NCBI GenBank assembly: GCA_018402255.1
Contig: JAGYIS010000004.1
Coordinates: forward strand, 434,001-498,000
Source: Marinobacter sp.
GTDB lineage: Bacteria; Pseudomonadota; Gammaproteobacteria; Pseudomonadales; Oleiphilaceae
Reading direction: 5' to 3'
DNA length: 64,000 bases
Numbering within the stretch: the stretch's first letter is position 1; the number at the start of each line of letters is the position of its first letter. Both the position numbers and the translations under genes were made by a program. Under the pieces are notes generated by a model that was not told the DNA's origin, searched no databases, and was given only the letters and a program-made list of their open reading frames with translations. Below are positions 43,632-52,508 of the stretch, piece after piece.

Positions 43632-43888
43632 CAGTGGGTGTCGTCCGCTGAGAATGGTCGAGTTTCGAGGCTGCCGTCGCTGTTCTGGACCAGTTGTTCG
43701 ACCCGCTGTTCGGCGGTTTTCAGGGCACTCTGGCAATCGCGGGTAAGCTTTACGCCGCGCTCAAAGGCAGCCAGAGACTGCTCCAGGGAGAGTTCTCCCT
43801 GTTCAAGGTCGCGAACCAGTTTTTCCAGCTCGTCCAGGGATTTTTCAAAGTCGGCAATGGATGTGCTGCTGCTGTTCTCGCCGGCCAT
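43631..43888 (-). CDS. xseB: exodeoxyribonuclease VII small subunit
   Basis: 85 residues, all-helical. The family core [20 protein letters not shown] and [16 protein letters not shown] is present. It assembles with XseA into a single-strand exonuclease. ATG 43888 is chosen because GGAGG precedes it. First gene of xseB-ispA(-dxs); xseA is not in the window. Confidence 0.94.
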   Translation of the reverse strand: MAGENSSSTSIADFEKSLDELEKLVRDLEQGELSLEQSLAAFERGVKLTRDCQSALKTAEQRVEQLVQNSDGSLETRPFSADDTH

Positions 43889-43945
43889 GGGCGACCTCCG
43901 GTCGGATGATTCAAACATTGCGCGGATTATATCAGAGTCCCCGGG

Positions 43946-44719
43946 CTATCGCTGCCAGCCAAACTGCCGTTTTTCCAGCGGTTCGGCATTCGGCCCCCAG
44001 GAGTGCTCGGTCACCAGAATCTGGCCTTGATCGGAGACGGTGATGAGGGTGGTTGCGCGAGTTCCGTAGTGGTCCCCGATAATAAAGGGTGCTGATAGAA
44101 AACGCTCGGTTTCAATGCCCACCCCGGTATCCGGCAGGCTGTGATCCGGCGCCGGTGAGGCGTCTTGCAGGAGCGGGACTAATTGAGCATGCAGTGCCTT
44201 GGCATCATTACCGGCGGAGGCCACGCAGTTGCCGACCGCCGTCCGCAGTCGCAGGAGTTTCGGCCAGGGTGTTTGCAGCAGGTGGTTGCTCAAGCCATAA
44301 ACGCCCCGGTAAACGGATCGGCCCGGATGGGCATCCCGATTGCTGTAGTACCAGCCACCTGCGCTCGATAATGACACCAGGTTGAAGCCGGAATAACGCC
44401 CTGGGTCAGCGTCCAGTCTTGCTTGCATGGCGGTCTTGCTCAGGCTGAGGGCGTTCAGTGGTAATTCACCGCGGCTATGGCGGCCAGCCTCGGCGCTGCC
44501 CTCCCGGACGTTGGTGACGGCTGTGACCTGGCCGTTTGAGCCGATGGCCAGCCAGGTGCCGCCGGACTCGAGATCCCGCCCGGCCAGAACCTGCTGGCCA
44601 TTGTCAGTCTGCCACCAGTCCATGGCCGCCGTCGGACGCCGAAAGAATTCATCCCGATTGGCGGCCACAACCAGAGGAAATCGCGGGTTCTGACGGATGG
44701 CAAAAGCAATCAGGCACAT
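43946..44719 (-). CDS. NRDE/TANGO2-family protein
   Basis: 257 residues. Starts MCLIAFAIRQNPRFPLVVAANRDEFFRRPT (parts: MCLIAFAI, VVAANRDEFFRRPT), giving the family-defining Cys2 and NRDE motif; GRDLESGGTWLAIG and VTNVRE follow. The Cys2 placement resembles Ntn hydrolases, but no activity is firmly known for bacterial members; the animal homologue TANGO2 has been linked to heme and lipid handling. The start is 37 bp from the divergent permease region. Confidence 0.9.
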   Translation of the reverse strand: MCLIAFAIRQNPRFPLVVAANRDEFFRRPTAAMDWWQTDNGQQVLAGRDLESGGTWLAIGSNGQVTAVTNVREGSAEAGRHSRGELPLNALSLSKTAMQARLDADPGRYSGFNLVSLSSAGGWYYSNRDAHPGRSVYRGVYGLSNHLLQTPWPKLLRLRTAVGNCVASAGNDAKALHAQLVPLLQDASPAPDHSLPDTGVGIETERFLSAPFIIGDHYGTRATTLITVSDQGQILVTEHSWGPNAEPLEKRQFGWQR

Positions 44720-44815
44720 GGTTGGTGGCGTTCCCTTGGTTTTTTCAAAGCTGCAGTGAATGACAACAATGCGTATGATACCAGCCTGATTTATTCCGGG
44801 GATAAAACGATAGCC

Positions 44816-45613
44816 ATGACCCTGATTGGTGTAATCATTCTGTATCTGCTGCTGGGCGCGTTGGCCGGCACCATGGCGGGCCTGTTCGGTATTGGTGGCG
44901 GATTGGTGATCGTGCCGGTACTGATCTTTACCTTTTCGTTTCAGGGTTTCAGCCCGGAAATAACCGCCCACCTGGCGATTGGAACCTCACTGGCCACCAT
45001 TGTGTTTACGTCCATCAGTTCAATCCGTACTCATCATGTGCATGGTGCAGTCCGTTGGGCACTGGTGCGGCCCATGACCTTGGGCATTGTTCTGGGCGCT
45101 GTTGTTGGTGCCTGGACTGCGGCTTTGCTGAGTGGCCCGATGCTGCAAACGATCATTGGTGTATTTGCCATTCTGGTTGCCGTTAAAATGCTGCTGGAGG
45201 TAAACCCCAAGCCCGGACGGGATGTGCCGGGCGTGGCGGGTCTTGGCGTGTCTGGCGGTGTAATCGGCTGGGTTTCTGCTATTTTCGGTATTGGCGGAGG
45301 CACGGTGTCGGTACCCTACCTTACCTGGTGTAATGTGCGCATGCAGCAGGCCGTGGGAACCTCGGCTGCTCTGGGCTTGCCCATTGCCCTCGCGGGCGCT
45401 GCAGCCAACATCTGGACCGGTTGGCAGCATCCTGAGCTGCCGGATCTTAGCGTCGGTTTTATCTACCTGCCAGCGCTGGTGGGTGTTGTCGCTACCAGCG
45501 TGTTCTTTGCCCGTATCGGCGCAAAACTGGCGCACCGACTTGACGGGCGACTGCTGAAACGTATTTTCTCCGTTGTGCTGATCATTGTTGGCCTTCGATT
45601 CCTGCTGAGCTGA
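44816..45613 (+). CDS. TauE/SafE-family sulfite/organosulfonate exporter-like permease
   Basis: 265 residues, about eight membrane helices. The duplicated family motif appears as [15 protein letters not shown] in the first half and [15 protein letters not shown] in the second. Substrate cannot be deduced. ATG 44816 starts right before the first helix; an in-frame ATG at 44756 would add 20 polar residues. Ten bp upstream of lgt, probably co-transcribed. Confidence 0.88.
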   Translation: MTLIGVIILYLLLGALAGTMAGLFGIGGGLVIVPVLIFTFSFQGFSPEITAHLAIGTSLATIVFTSISSIRTHHVHGAVRWALVRPMTLGIVLGAVVGAWTAALLSGPMLQTIIGVFAILVAVKMLLEVNPKPGRDVPGVAGLGVSGGVIGWVSAIFGIGGGTVSVPYLTWCNVRMQQAVGTSAALGLPIALAGAAANIWTGWQHPELPDLSVGFIYLPALVGVVATSVFFARIGAKLAHRLDGRLLKRIFSVVLIIVGLRFLLS

Positions 45614-45623
45614 GAGCGTATTC

Positions 45624-46412
45624 ATGTTGCAACACCCCCAGTTTGACCCAGTGGCCATTGCCATCGGCCCCCTGCAAATACACTGGTACGGCCTGACCTA
45701 TCTGTTTGGCTTCGCGGCTGGCTGGTGGCTGGGCCGTCTGCGCACCCGCAAGCCATGGTCGCCCCTGAATGAAGAGCAAGTGGGTGATCTGCTGTTTTAC
45801 CTGGCGCTCGGGGTCATCCTGGGGGGGCGTTTCGGGTATGTGGTGTTCTACAACTTTGACAGCTTCCTGGCGGATCCCTTATGGCTGCTCAGAGTCTGGG
45901 AGGGCGGCATGTCGTTCCACGGCGGACTGCTGGGCGTCATGCTCGGATTGTGGTGGTTCGGCCGAAAAACCGGAGCGGGCTTCTGGAAAATTGCCGATTT
46001 CGTTGCGCCACTGGTACCGGTTGGCCTTGGCGCTGGCCGCATCGGCAACTTCATCAACGGCGAGCTCTGGGGCAAGCCTACCGAGGTGTCCTGGGGGATG
46101 GTCTTTCCGCAGGCGCCAGACAGCCTTGCCCGCCACCCCTCCCAGCTCTACCAGTTTGCGCTTGAAGGCGTCGTGCTGTTTGCCATACTGTGGTGGTTCT
46201 CATCCAAGCCCAGGCCGCGAATGGCGGTCTCTGGCCTGTTCCTGATGTGTTACGGCGCCTTCCGCTTCCTCACCGAGTTTGTTCGTCAGCCCGACCCGCA
46301 ACTGGGTTATCTGGCCTTTGACTGGCTGACCATGGGTCAGGTGCTGTCGATGCCCATGGTTCTCGCAGGCGCTGCCTTGATTGCTTATGCTTACCGGAGA
46401 GATGCCCAATGA
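45624..46412 (+). CDS. lgt: prolipoprotein diacylglyceryl transferase
   Basis: 262 residues, seven membrane helices. It transfers diacylglycerol from phosphatidylglycerol to the lipobox Cys of prolipoproteins. [32 protein letters not shown] and the Lgt signature [16 protein letters not shown] are present. Its stop overlaps thyA by ATGA; lgt-thyA is a widespread pair. Confidence 0.97.
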   Translation: MLQHPQFDPVAIAIGPLQIHWYGLTYLFGFAAGWWLGRLRTRKPWSPLNEEQVGDLLFYLALGVILGGRFGYVVFYNFDSFLADPLWLLRVWEGGMSFHGGLLGVMLGLWWFGRKTGAGFWKIADFVAPLVPVGLGAGRIGNFINGELWGKPTEVSWGMVFPQAPDSLARHPSQLYQFALEGVVLFAILWWFSSKPRPRMAVSGLFLMCYGAFRFLTEFVRQPDPQLGYLAFDWLTMGQVLSMPMVLAGAALIAYAYRRDAQ

Positions 46413-47248
46413 AAGCCTATCTCGACCTGATGCAAGACGTTGTCGACAACGGGTTCGACAAAGGTGATCGCACCGGCGTAGGCACCCGCTCGGTCTTCGG
46501 GCGCCAGATTCGCTTCAACCTGCAAGACGGTTTCCCGCTGGTGACCACCAAGAAGGTCCACCTGCGCAGTATCATTTACGAACTGCTCTGGTTCCTGCGT
46601 GGCTCTACTGATAATAATTGGCTGACAGAGCGCAAGGTATCGATCTGGAATGAGTGGGCGCTCGAAAACGGCGATCTGGGTCCGATCTACGGAAAACAAT
46701 GGCGCAGCTGGCAATGCCACGACGGCCGGGTTGTTGATCAGATCAGTGAGGTGATCGACCAGATCCGCACCAAGCCCAACTCCCGACGCCTGATCGTGTC
46801 TGCCTGGAATCCGGCCGAACTGCCGGACGAATCCATCGGTCCCCAGGACAACGTGCGGGAAGGCCGCATGGCGCTCGCGCCTTGCCATTGTCTGTTTCAG
46901 TTCTATGTCATTGACGGCAAGCTGTCCTGCCAACTCTATCAGCGCAGTGCCGATCTGTTCCTGGGTGTGCCCTTCAATATTGCGTCTTACGCATTGCTGA
47001 CCCACATGATCGCCCAGCAATGCGATCTGGAGGTTGGGGAGTTTGTTCATACCTTTGGTGACTGTCATCTGTACCAGAATCATCTGACCGACGACATCGT
47101 ATTCGAGCAGTTGAAGCGCGAGCCCAGGGCGTTGCCCAGGCTGCTGATCAAGCGTAAGCCTGCGACTATCTTCGAGTACGAGCTGGAGGATTTCGAATTT
47201 GAGGGGTATGACCCTTATCCTGGTATCAAGGCTCCCATAGCCATCTGA
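46409..47248 (+). CDS. thyA: thymidylate synthase
   Basis: 279 residues, about 15 longer than E. coli ThyA. It methylates dUMP using methylene-tetrahydrofolate. Catalytic Cys in [13 protein letters not shown], folate/dUMP contacts in [26 protein letters not shown] and [20 protein letters not shown] (in part). The extra length is mainly an insert ([13 protein letters not shown]) just before the catalytic loop, also known in some other gammaproteobacteria. DHFR, which regenerates its folate cofactor, is the next gene. Confidence 0.96.
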   Translation: MKAYLDLMQDVVDNGFDKGDRTGVGTRSVFGRQIRFNLQDGFPLVTTKKVHLRSIIYELLWFLRGSTDNNWLTERKVSIWNEWALENGDLGPIYGKQWRSWQCHDGRVVDQISEVIDQIRTKPNSRRLIVSAWNPAELPDESIGPQDNVREGRMALAPCHCLFQFYVIDGKLSCQLYQRSADLFLGVPFNIASYALLTHMIAQQCDLEVGEFVHTFGDCHLYQNHLTDDIVFEQLKREPRALPRLLIKRKPATIFEYELEDFEFEGYDPYPGIKAPIAI

Positions 47249-47265
47249 CCTTTAGTTTGGGGGTG

Positions 47266-47377
47266 GCGCATAAGCGGGTGGAGCTTTCCGAAAAACGCCT
47301 CGAGACGTCCCTGTGCGGCTTGGGCTCCGCCATCCATGACTCCGCACATTTTCGGAAAGCCCCACCCGCTTATGCGC
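47266..47377. repeat. large imperfect palindrome A (thyA-folA intergenic)
   Basis: The 29-nt arm at 47266-47294 matches the reverse complement of 47349-47377 at 28 of 29 positions. A nested stem, TGTGCGG (47312) with CCGCACA (ending 47348), encloses a core whose reverse complement is almost identical to the core of palindrome B. No transposase or target duplication was seen. Confidence 0.85.
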
Positions 47378-47471
47378 TTAAACATTGGGTGCTGGAACGC
47401 AAAAATACGGCTTTCGATGCGCTGAATGGCCAAGCTAGAGAGCTGCATACTCCTACAGTCTGGTGGCGAGG

Positions 47472-47569
47472 GGTGGGGACAGGTTTTCAAACCTGTGCGG
47501 AGCCATGGATGGCGGAGCTCAAGCGTCACATGGATGTGCTTGAGCGTGTTTTGAAAACCTGTCCCCACC
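47472..47569. repeat. large palindrome B, related to palindrome A
   Basis: Arms 47472-47491 and 47550-47569 are perfect 20-nt inverted repeats. Inside, TGTGCGGAGCCATGGATGG (47494 on) matches the opposite strand of palindrome A's core, followed by GGCGGAGCTCAAGC; a second nested stem GCTCAAGC/GCTTGAGC encloses CACATGGATGTG. The two elements thus share a core but have different arms. Together with palindrome A it fills most of the 358-bp gap between thyA and folA. Confidence 0.85.
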
Positions 47570-47606
47570 GCTCGCTAACTCCCAACCTCGAGGGCAACAA
47601 GCAATC

Positions 47607-48122
47607 ATGAGAAAAGCACTGATCGTGGCGATGGCTAGAAACCGGGTTATTGGCCGGGACAATAAACTGCCGTGGCATCTGCCCGGAGACCTGCGTTACT
47701 TCAAGCAGGCGACCATGGGCAAGCCGATTATCATGGGCAGGAAAACCTGGGATTCCATCGGTCGGCCATTGCCGGGGCGGATGAATGTGGTGATTTCCCG
47801 GAATCCGGAATGGCAGGCGCCGGCAGGAACTGTCGCCGCTGAATCCCTGGATGCCGCATTGGTCAAAGCCGAGGCTCAGGCGGAACTGGAAGGTGGTGAA
47901 GAGGTAATGATTATTGGTGGTGGCCAGATCTACGCTGAGGCACTGCCAATGGTCGACCGGATCTACATAACTCAGGTGCACGCCGAGGTGGACGGGGATG
48001 CCTGGTTTCCGGAAGTGAACTGGGATGACTGGGAAGAAATCGGACGCGAAGACTTCTCCGCGTCTGACAATAATCCGTACGACTACAGCTTTGTAGTCTA
48101 CCAACGTAACCGGTCAGCCTGA
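47607..48122 (+). CDS. folA: dihydrofolate reductase
   Basis: 171 residues, chromosomal type I DHFR. IVAMARNRVIGRDNKLPWHL contains the Met20-loop region, with the substrate-binding acidic residue following in LPGDLRYFK; MGRKTWDSIGRPLPGR binds NADPH, and VMIIGGGQIYAEALP is the second cofactor loop. Preceded by the twin palindromes rather than by a clear promoter. A 15-bp perfect inverted repeat overlaps the stop codon. Confidence 0.96.
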   Translation: MRKALIVAMARNRVIGRDNKLPWHLPGDLRYFKQATMGKPIIMGRKTWDSIGRPLPGRMNVVISRNPEWQAPAGTVAAESLDAALVKAEAQAELEGGEEVMIIGGGQIYAEALPMVDRIYITQVHAEVDGDAWFPEVNWDDWEEIGREDFSASDNNPYDYSFVVYQRNRSA

Positions 48123-48133
48123 CCGGTTACGTT
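48103..48133. terminator. 15-bp perfect inverted repeat at the end of folA
   Basis: AACGTAACCGGTCAG (48103-48117) pairs with CTGACCGGTTACGTT (48119-48133) around one central base. No T-tract; it lies between convergent folA and deaD and is likely a shared terminator-like or mRNA-stabilising structure. Confidence 0.6.
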
Positions 48134-48143
48134 AGAGGGCCAC

Positions 48144-49670
48144 TCAGCGCGGGGCGCGCTTCGGGCCGCTACCGGCAGGCTTGGGGCCTTTGCCAGCGGG
48201 CTTGCCTTTAGGCGGTCCCTTGCGGGCGCCCGGCTTATTGTCGTTGCGGAAGCTCTTGTTCGGGCCACCTTTACGGAAGTTGCCTTTGCCCGGAGGCGGA
48301 CCTTTACGATCGCGGCGCGGGGCTGAGGCCGACACTTCCGGCAATGCCTCTGGCTGGTCCAGTGGCAACGAATCGGGCTGCGACGCTTCCATCCAGCAGG
48401 CCAGTGCGCCCGCTACCATGGTGATGTCCATATCGTTGCGCTCGGCGATGTCGTCCAGCAAGGCAATGGCCTTGGCGGCACGAGGGTCGTCTGCAAAGCC
48501 TAGCAACTGGCTTTCAAACTGCTCAACACGCATCTGCTGAAGTGCTGCCGGTGATGGCAGCTGGTATGGCTCCATCGGCGAGTTGGTGGCACGTTCCAGT
48601 GTCCGCAGCCAGCTGCGCTCACGTGGTGTGACCAGCAGAATCGCTTTACCCGTCCGGCCAGCGCGACCGGTGCGGCCAACGCGGTGGATATAGGCTTCGG
48701 TATCGTAAGGCACGTCGTAGTTGATAACGTGGGTAATCCGGGACACGTCCAGGCCACGGGCGGCAACGTCTGTGGCGATGATAATGTCTTTTTTGCCGCG
48801 CTTGAGGTCGTCAACGGTCTGTTCACGCTGGCGCTGGTTCAGGTCGCCGCTCAGGGGGGCAACCGCATGGCCGCGGGCAGAGAGTTTCTCAGCCAGCAGG
48901 GCCGTTTCAGCTTTGGTGCGCACGAAAATAATCGCGGCATCGAAAGGTTCGACTTCCAGAATGCGGGTCAGTGCATCCAGCTTGCGCTCAGCGTACACAG
49001 GAAGAACAAACTGGGAAATCCGCTCAACGGTGCGGGTTTCGCTTTCAATGCGCACTTCCGTGGCATTTTTCAGGTAAGTCTGGGCAACTTTCTTGATCTG
49101 AGCCGGCATGGTGGCAGAGAACAAGGCACGCTGACAGTTGGCCGGTGTTTTCGACAGAATGGCTTCAACATCGTCGATAAAGCCCATGCGCAGCATTTCG
49201 TCGGCTTCATCCAGCACCAGAGCGCGCAGGTTGTTGAGCTTGAGGGTGCCTTTGCGCAGGTGGTCCAGCATACGTCCCGGAGTGCCCACGATAACCTGGG
49301 CGCCGCGTTTCAGACCGCGAATCTGGGGTGCAAAATCCTGGCCGCCGTAAATTGGCAGTACGTGGAACTGCTTGAACTTGCTGGCGTAAGTGGTGAAGGC
49401 TTCAGCCACCTGGATGGCCAGCTCCCGGGTAGGTGCAAGCACCAGAATCTGGGGCTCGGCAATGCTGGGGTCAATCCGGCTCAGCAGCGGCAGTGCAAAG
49501 GCTGCCGTTTTGCCGGTACCGGTCTGGGCGACGCCCAGCAAGTGGTTGCCGGCCAGCAACGCGGGGATGGCTTGCGCCTGGATCGGCGACGGTGTTTCAT
49601 AGCCAACAGCGGCAACAGCTTCCAGTACAGCTGGATCCAGCCCCAGTTCGGCAAAAGACAATTCTGACAT
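48144..49670 (-). CDS. deaD: DEAD-box ATP-dependent RNA helicase, DeaD/CsdA-like, without RRM
   Basis: 508 residues. Helicase core with VAQTGTGKTAAFALPLL, APTRELAIQ, GTPGRMLDHL, VLDEADEML, FSATMP, and the second domain ARGLDVSRITHVINYD and YIHRVGRTGRAGR. The core resembles E. coli DeaD closely, but the DbpA-like RNA-binding domain of E. coli DeaD is missing; the end is a Gly/Pro/Lys/Arg-rich tail (about residues 435-508) likely to bind RNA nonspecifically. Probably assists ribosome assembly or RNA turnover in the cold. Confidence 0.88.
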   Translation of the reverse strand: MSELSFAELGLDPAVLEAVAAVGYETPSPIQAQAIPALLAGNHLLGVAQTGTGKTAAFALPLLSRIDPSIAEPQILVLAPTRELAIQVAEAFTTYASKFKQFHVLPIYGGQDFAPQIRGLKRGAQVIVGTPGRMLDHLRKGTLKLNNLRALVLDEADEMLRMGFIDDVEAILSKTPANCQRALFSATMPAQIKKVAQTYLKNATEVRIESETRTVERISQFVLPVYAERKLDALTRILEVEPFDAAIIFVRTKAETALLAEKLSARGHAVAPLSGDLNQRQREQTVDDLKRGKKDIIIATDVAARGLDVSRITHVINYDVPYDTEAYIHRVGRTGRAGRTGKAILLVTPRERSWLRTLERATNSPMEPYQLPSPAALQQMRVEQFESQLLGFADDPRAAKAIALLDDIAERNDMDITMVAGALACWMEASQPDSLPLDQPEALPEVSASAPRRDRKGPPPGKGNFRKGGPNKSFRNDNKPGARKGPPKGKPAGKGPKPAGSGPKRAPR

Positions 49671-49727
49671 GAATGTACTCGGTATTCGGAGGATATGACA
49701 TCGCAGAGGCAATGCATGATTTTGAGC

Positions 49728-49733
49728 ATTATA
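49728..49733 (-). promoter_or_regulatory. candidate -10 element for deaD
   Basis: A perfect TATAAT on the minus strand 58 bp before the deaD start. The -35 region is not convincing. Confidence 0.4.
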
Positions 49734-49866
49734 GTCGTTTTGGTGAAGGTTTAACACGTTAAATGCCAAGATTGGGTAGGTAGTTGCCGGGGACGTGGTC
49801 TTGCCAGTGCTCCACAAGTTCGGCAATCTTCTTTGTTTGCAGGCTAACCAACAGGAATGAAAGGCT

Positions 49867-50653
49867 ATGACGTTTGATGAGCTTCTGGGTGCAGTGCGTC
49901 AGGGGGGAAGTTGTTATCCCTGCGAGTTGGGGACAGGGCAGAGCGACGTTTGGCGGTCTGGTTGCCGCTCTGACGTTTGAGGTGATGGCATCCAAAGTGG
50001 CTGATGGCCGGCCCATGCGGGCGCTGCAGGTGTCGTTTGTGGGGCCAGTAGAATCGGATGTGCCCGCCGTGTTTGAGGCGGAGCTGCTGCGGGAGGGCAA
50101 AGCGGTTTCCCAGGTGCAGGGCCGGATCATGCAGAACGGCGAGCCCCGGTTGGTGTGCCTGGCCAGTTTCGGCGGCGATCGTGATTCTGTTGTCGAGGTC
50201 GCGCCATCCGCGGCACCCGAGGCGACGCCAGTGGATCAGTGTCAGGAGCTGCCGTATATCCCCAAGGTAACGCCGGAGTTCACACAGCACATTGAAATGC
50301 GTTGGGCCTTTGGTGGTATGCCTTTCTCAGGCAAAGGCGGGCGTGAGATGGGCGGCTGGATGCAATTCCGGCAAACCCCGGAAGCCTTCACCGACGCCCA
50401 CATCGTCGCGCTGGTCGATGCCTGGCCGCCTGCGGTATTGCCGCACCTTAAGGCGCCTGCGCCGGCGAGTTCACTTAGTTGGGCGCTTGAGATTGTTCAC
50501 CCCAGGCCGGTGGTGGCAGCCGGTGAGTGGTTGTTATACCGGGCGACCATAGATCAGGCCGGGGCCGGCTACGGGCACACCCATGCCGGCATCTGGACAC
50601 AGCGGGGCGAGCTGGTTGCTCTGAGTCGTCAAACGGTCACGGTGTTTGCCTAG
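49867..50653 (+). CDS. acyl-CoA thioesterase-like (hotdog, TesB-type) protein, frame broken by one extra G
   Basis: The ATG at 49867 gives MTFDELLGAVRQGG, then the frame drifts; the next frame continues as EVVIPASWGQGRATFGGLVA through 50653. A run of six G at 49902-49907 where five would keep frame accounts for this. The restored 261-residue protein has the double-hotdog acyl-CoA thioesterase layout: QGRATFGGLVAALTFEVM as N-terminal helix, RALQVSFVGPVE, and a second half ending THAGIWTQRGELVALSRQTV. Substrate is unknown. Homopolymer miscounting is the simplest explanation. Confidence 0.82.
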
Positions 50654-50656
50654 GGG

Positions 50657-51556
50657 TCACGCTGCCATTTCCGCTTTCAGGGCATCCAGAATCACACGGG
50701 CAAACTCTTTGGGTGAGTCTTCCTGAAGGAAGTGGCCGCCGCGCAGTGTGATGTGTGGCTGGCCCAGCGCCCCGGGAATGCGGCGTTGCATGTGACGATC
50801 CCCGCCTCGTGTGATGGGGTCGCCATTACTGAAACAGGTGATAAAAGGCTTGCGCCACTTTTCCAGTGTCCGCCAGGCCTCGCGATTGGCGGCACTGGCC
50901 GGGTCCTGTGGCGATACTGGAACCAGTGCCGGGAAGGCGCGGGCCCCGGCTTTGAATTCGGCACTGGGGAACGGAGCTTCGTAAGCAGCCATTTCGTCGG
51001 CGTTCAGGGCCCGTTCGGTGCCCAGTTGAATAATACGGGCAATCGGGAACCAGGGGCTGTGACTGGCGAAAGCTTTCCAGGCTCGGAATACCGCCGGCGC
51101 CGGCCGGTCACCCGTCGGCAACATGCCGTTGCCGACGATAATCCGGCTGAAGCGACGATGGTGCTCGGCGGCAAGCCTCAGCCCCAGCAGCGAGCCCCAG
51201 TTTTGGCAAACCAGCGTAATGTTCTGAAGGTTCAGGCCGTCAATCCAGCGGGTCAGCCAGGTCATATGGTTGTCGTAGCTGTAGTCGGCTACGTCAGCGG
51301 GTTTGTCAGACTTGCCAAAGCCAATCAGATCGGGTGCCAACACCCGGTATCCGGCTGCAGAAACTGCTGGAATCATGTGCCGGTAGAGGTAAGACCATGA
51401 CGGCTCACCATGCAGCATGATAACCGGTGCTGCATCGGCGGGCCCCTCATCGACGAAGTGCATTCGCAATCCGGGCTCAACTTCCAGGTAATTCGCGGTA
51501 AAGGGGTAATCCGGAAGGTTTGCGAAGCGGGCTTCGTCGGTTCTCAGAATACGCAT
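50657..51556 (-). CDS. haloalkane-dehalogenase-like alpha/beta hydrolase with Asn at the nucleophile position
   Basis: 299 residues. MLHGEPSWSYLYRHMIP is the oxyanion and halide-Trp loop seen in DhlA-type haloalkane dehalogenases; GFGKSDKP follows, and the general base region is RGGHFLQEDSPKEFA. At the nucleophile elbow the sequence reads LVCQNWGSLLGLRLA, where active enzymes have QDWGG: the Asp is Asn, encoded AAC. The Trp next to it is kept. Either the protein is not a dehalogenase, or it depends on deamidation of the Asn. Start ATG 51556. Tail-to-tail with the thioesterase-like gene, 3 bp apart. Confidence 0.85.
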   Translation of the reverse strand: MRILRTDEARFANLPDYPFTANYLEVEPGLRMHFVDEGPADAAPVIMLHGEPSWSYLYRHMIPAVSAAGYRVLAPDLIGFGKSDKPADVADYSYDNHMTWLTRWIDGLNLQNITLVCQNWGSLLGLRLAAEHHRRFSRIIVGNGMLPTGDRPAPAVFRAWKAFASHSPWFPIARIIQLGTERALNADEMAAYEAPFPSAEFKAGARAFPALVPVSPQDPASAANREAWRTLEKWRKPFITCFSNGDPITRGGDRHMQRRIPGALGQPHITLRGGHFLQEDSPKEFARVILDALKAEMAA

Positions 51557-51678
51557 GCCATCGACTGTCCTGACTGATTGGTTGCGTGACTGCCACTACA
51601 GCAATCTTCGGAGATCAGAATAAGCCAGATGGAAAATTCATGTGTTTGAGTTGCGTAACAGTGCGTTGCCCGTTTGAA

Positions 51679-51927
51679 TCAGGACGCGATACCGAACAGA
51701 CGTTCGGGCTTATCTACGCCCGACAGCGCTTCGTCGCAGCAGTTCACGGCGCCGCAATCATCCGCCGAGCACAACCCGATGGTGTTGCAGTGAATGTCCA
51801 GTTGGTCTTCGCCCTGGTTACTGAAAATCCGGTTGCGTGAGAGCATCGACCGGCAATGCCCGCACAACAGCGTCGGCACGGCACTGCCTTCGGCCAAAAT
51901 GGCGGTGTAATGGGTGTTATCGGTCAT
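51679..51927 (-). CDS. small cysteine-rich protein of unknown function
   Basis: 82 residues from the ATG at 51927, which has an excellent AAGGAGG 7 nt upstream. The protein has nine Cys in two groups: LLCGHCRSML (CxxC) near residue 22, and HCNTIGLCSADDCGAVNCCDE around residues 46-66 (quoted in parts: HCNTIGLC, DDCGAVNCC). This suggests a zinc-binding or redox site. No membrane segment or signal peptide. I do not recognise the family. The strong ribosome binding site argues that it is expressed. The 122 bp between it and the dehalogenase-like gene hold nothing recognisable. Confidence 0.7.
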   Translation of the reverse strand: MTDNTHYTAILAEGSAVPTLLCGHCRSMLSRNRIFSNQGEDQLDIHCNTIGLCSADDCGAVNCCDEALSGVDKPERLFGIAS

Positions 51928-52023
51928 AGAATCCTCCTTATTCATCCAACATAAGGGCACAGTGTGACAATTCAAAGTCGTCACAGCATTGCCAGGGTAT
52001 TCTGATTTCAGGAGTTATACGTA

Positions 52024-52371
52024 TCAGGCGTCAGGATCGACCAGCGGGCGGCGGTTTGAACGTTTGTCTTCCCAGTCCAGGTTTTTGGGGTCATACCAGC
52101 CCAGTTTTTCCAGGACCTTCTGGCGCGTGCGTCTCGACAACGTGGGCCAAAGCTCCTGAAAGTCCTCGAGGCCCTGGTCGCGCTGCCGTTGCTGTTTGCT
52201 GCGAAGGCGATTGAGGGTGCGGGGTAAATGCAGGGCTTCACCGAGCTGTCCGGGAACCAGTACCTCCTGCCCCATCACTTTGCGGCGATGAGTGCGGGCC
52301 GCCAGAACTTTTTGAAGTTCTGCCGCTGCCTCCAGGGCGGTTTCAACAGTAAAGGTATCTGAATCCAACAA
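52024..52371 (-). CDS. hypothetical charged protein
   Basis: 115 residues, start TTG 52371 (or the adjacent TTG 52368). Rich in Arg, Lys, Glu and Gln, predicted mostly helical; LRSKQQRQRDQGLEDFQELWP and WYDPKNLDWEDKR are notable. No membrane segment. A TATAGT-like box lies on the minus strand near 52405. I do not recognise the family; codon use and lack of overlap with another gene support it as real. Confidence 0.6.
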   Translation of the reverse strand: MLDSDTFTVETALEAAAELQKVLAARTHRRKVMGQEVLVPGQLGEALHLPRTLNRLRSKQQRQRDQGLEDFQELWPTLSRRTRQKVLEKLGWYDPKNLDWEDKRSNRRPLVDPDA

Positions 52372-52508
52372 CTTAACCTGTAATTGACTGATCGATAACC
52401 TGCCACTATATCCCGAAGTGAGCTACAGTGGCCACGGTGTCGTGTTAGGCTGTTTTCCCGCAACGATTTCACCGCCAATGGGCGCTTTTCGCATCAGGAT
52501 TTAATGGT

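Noticed and set aside
47257..47610. 117-residue open frame between thyA and folA
   Set aside because: It runs through both palindromes and is explained by their symmetric, GC-rich sequence; it also overlaps the folA start and has no convincing ribosome binding site.
48684..49667. 327-codon open frame antisense to deaD
   Set aside because: Mirrors the helicase coding strand; no independent start signal or domain.
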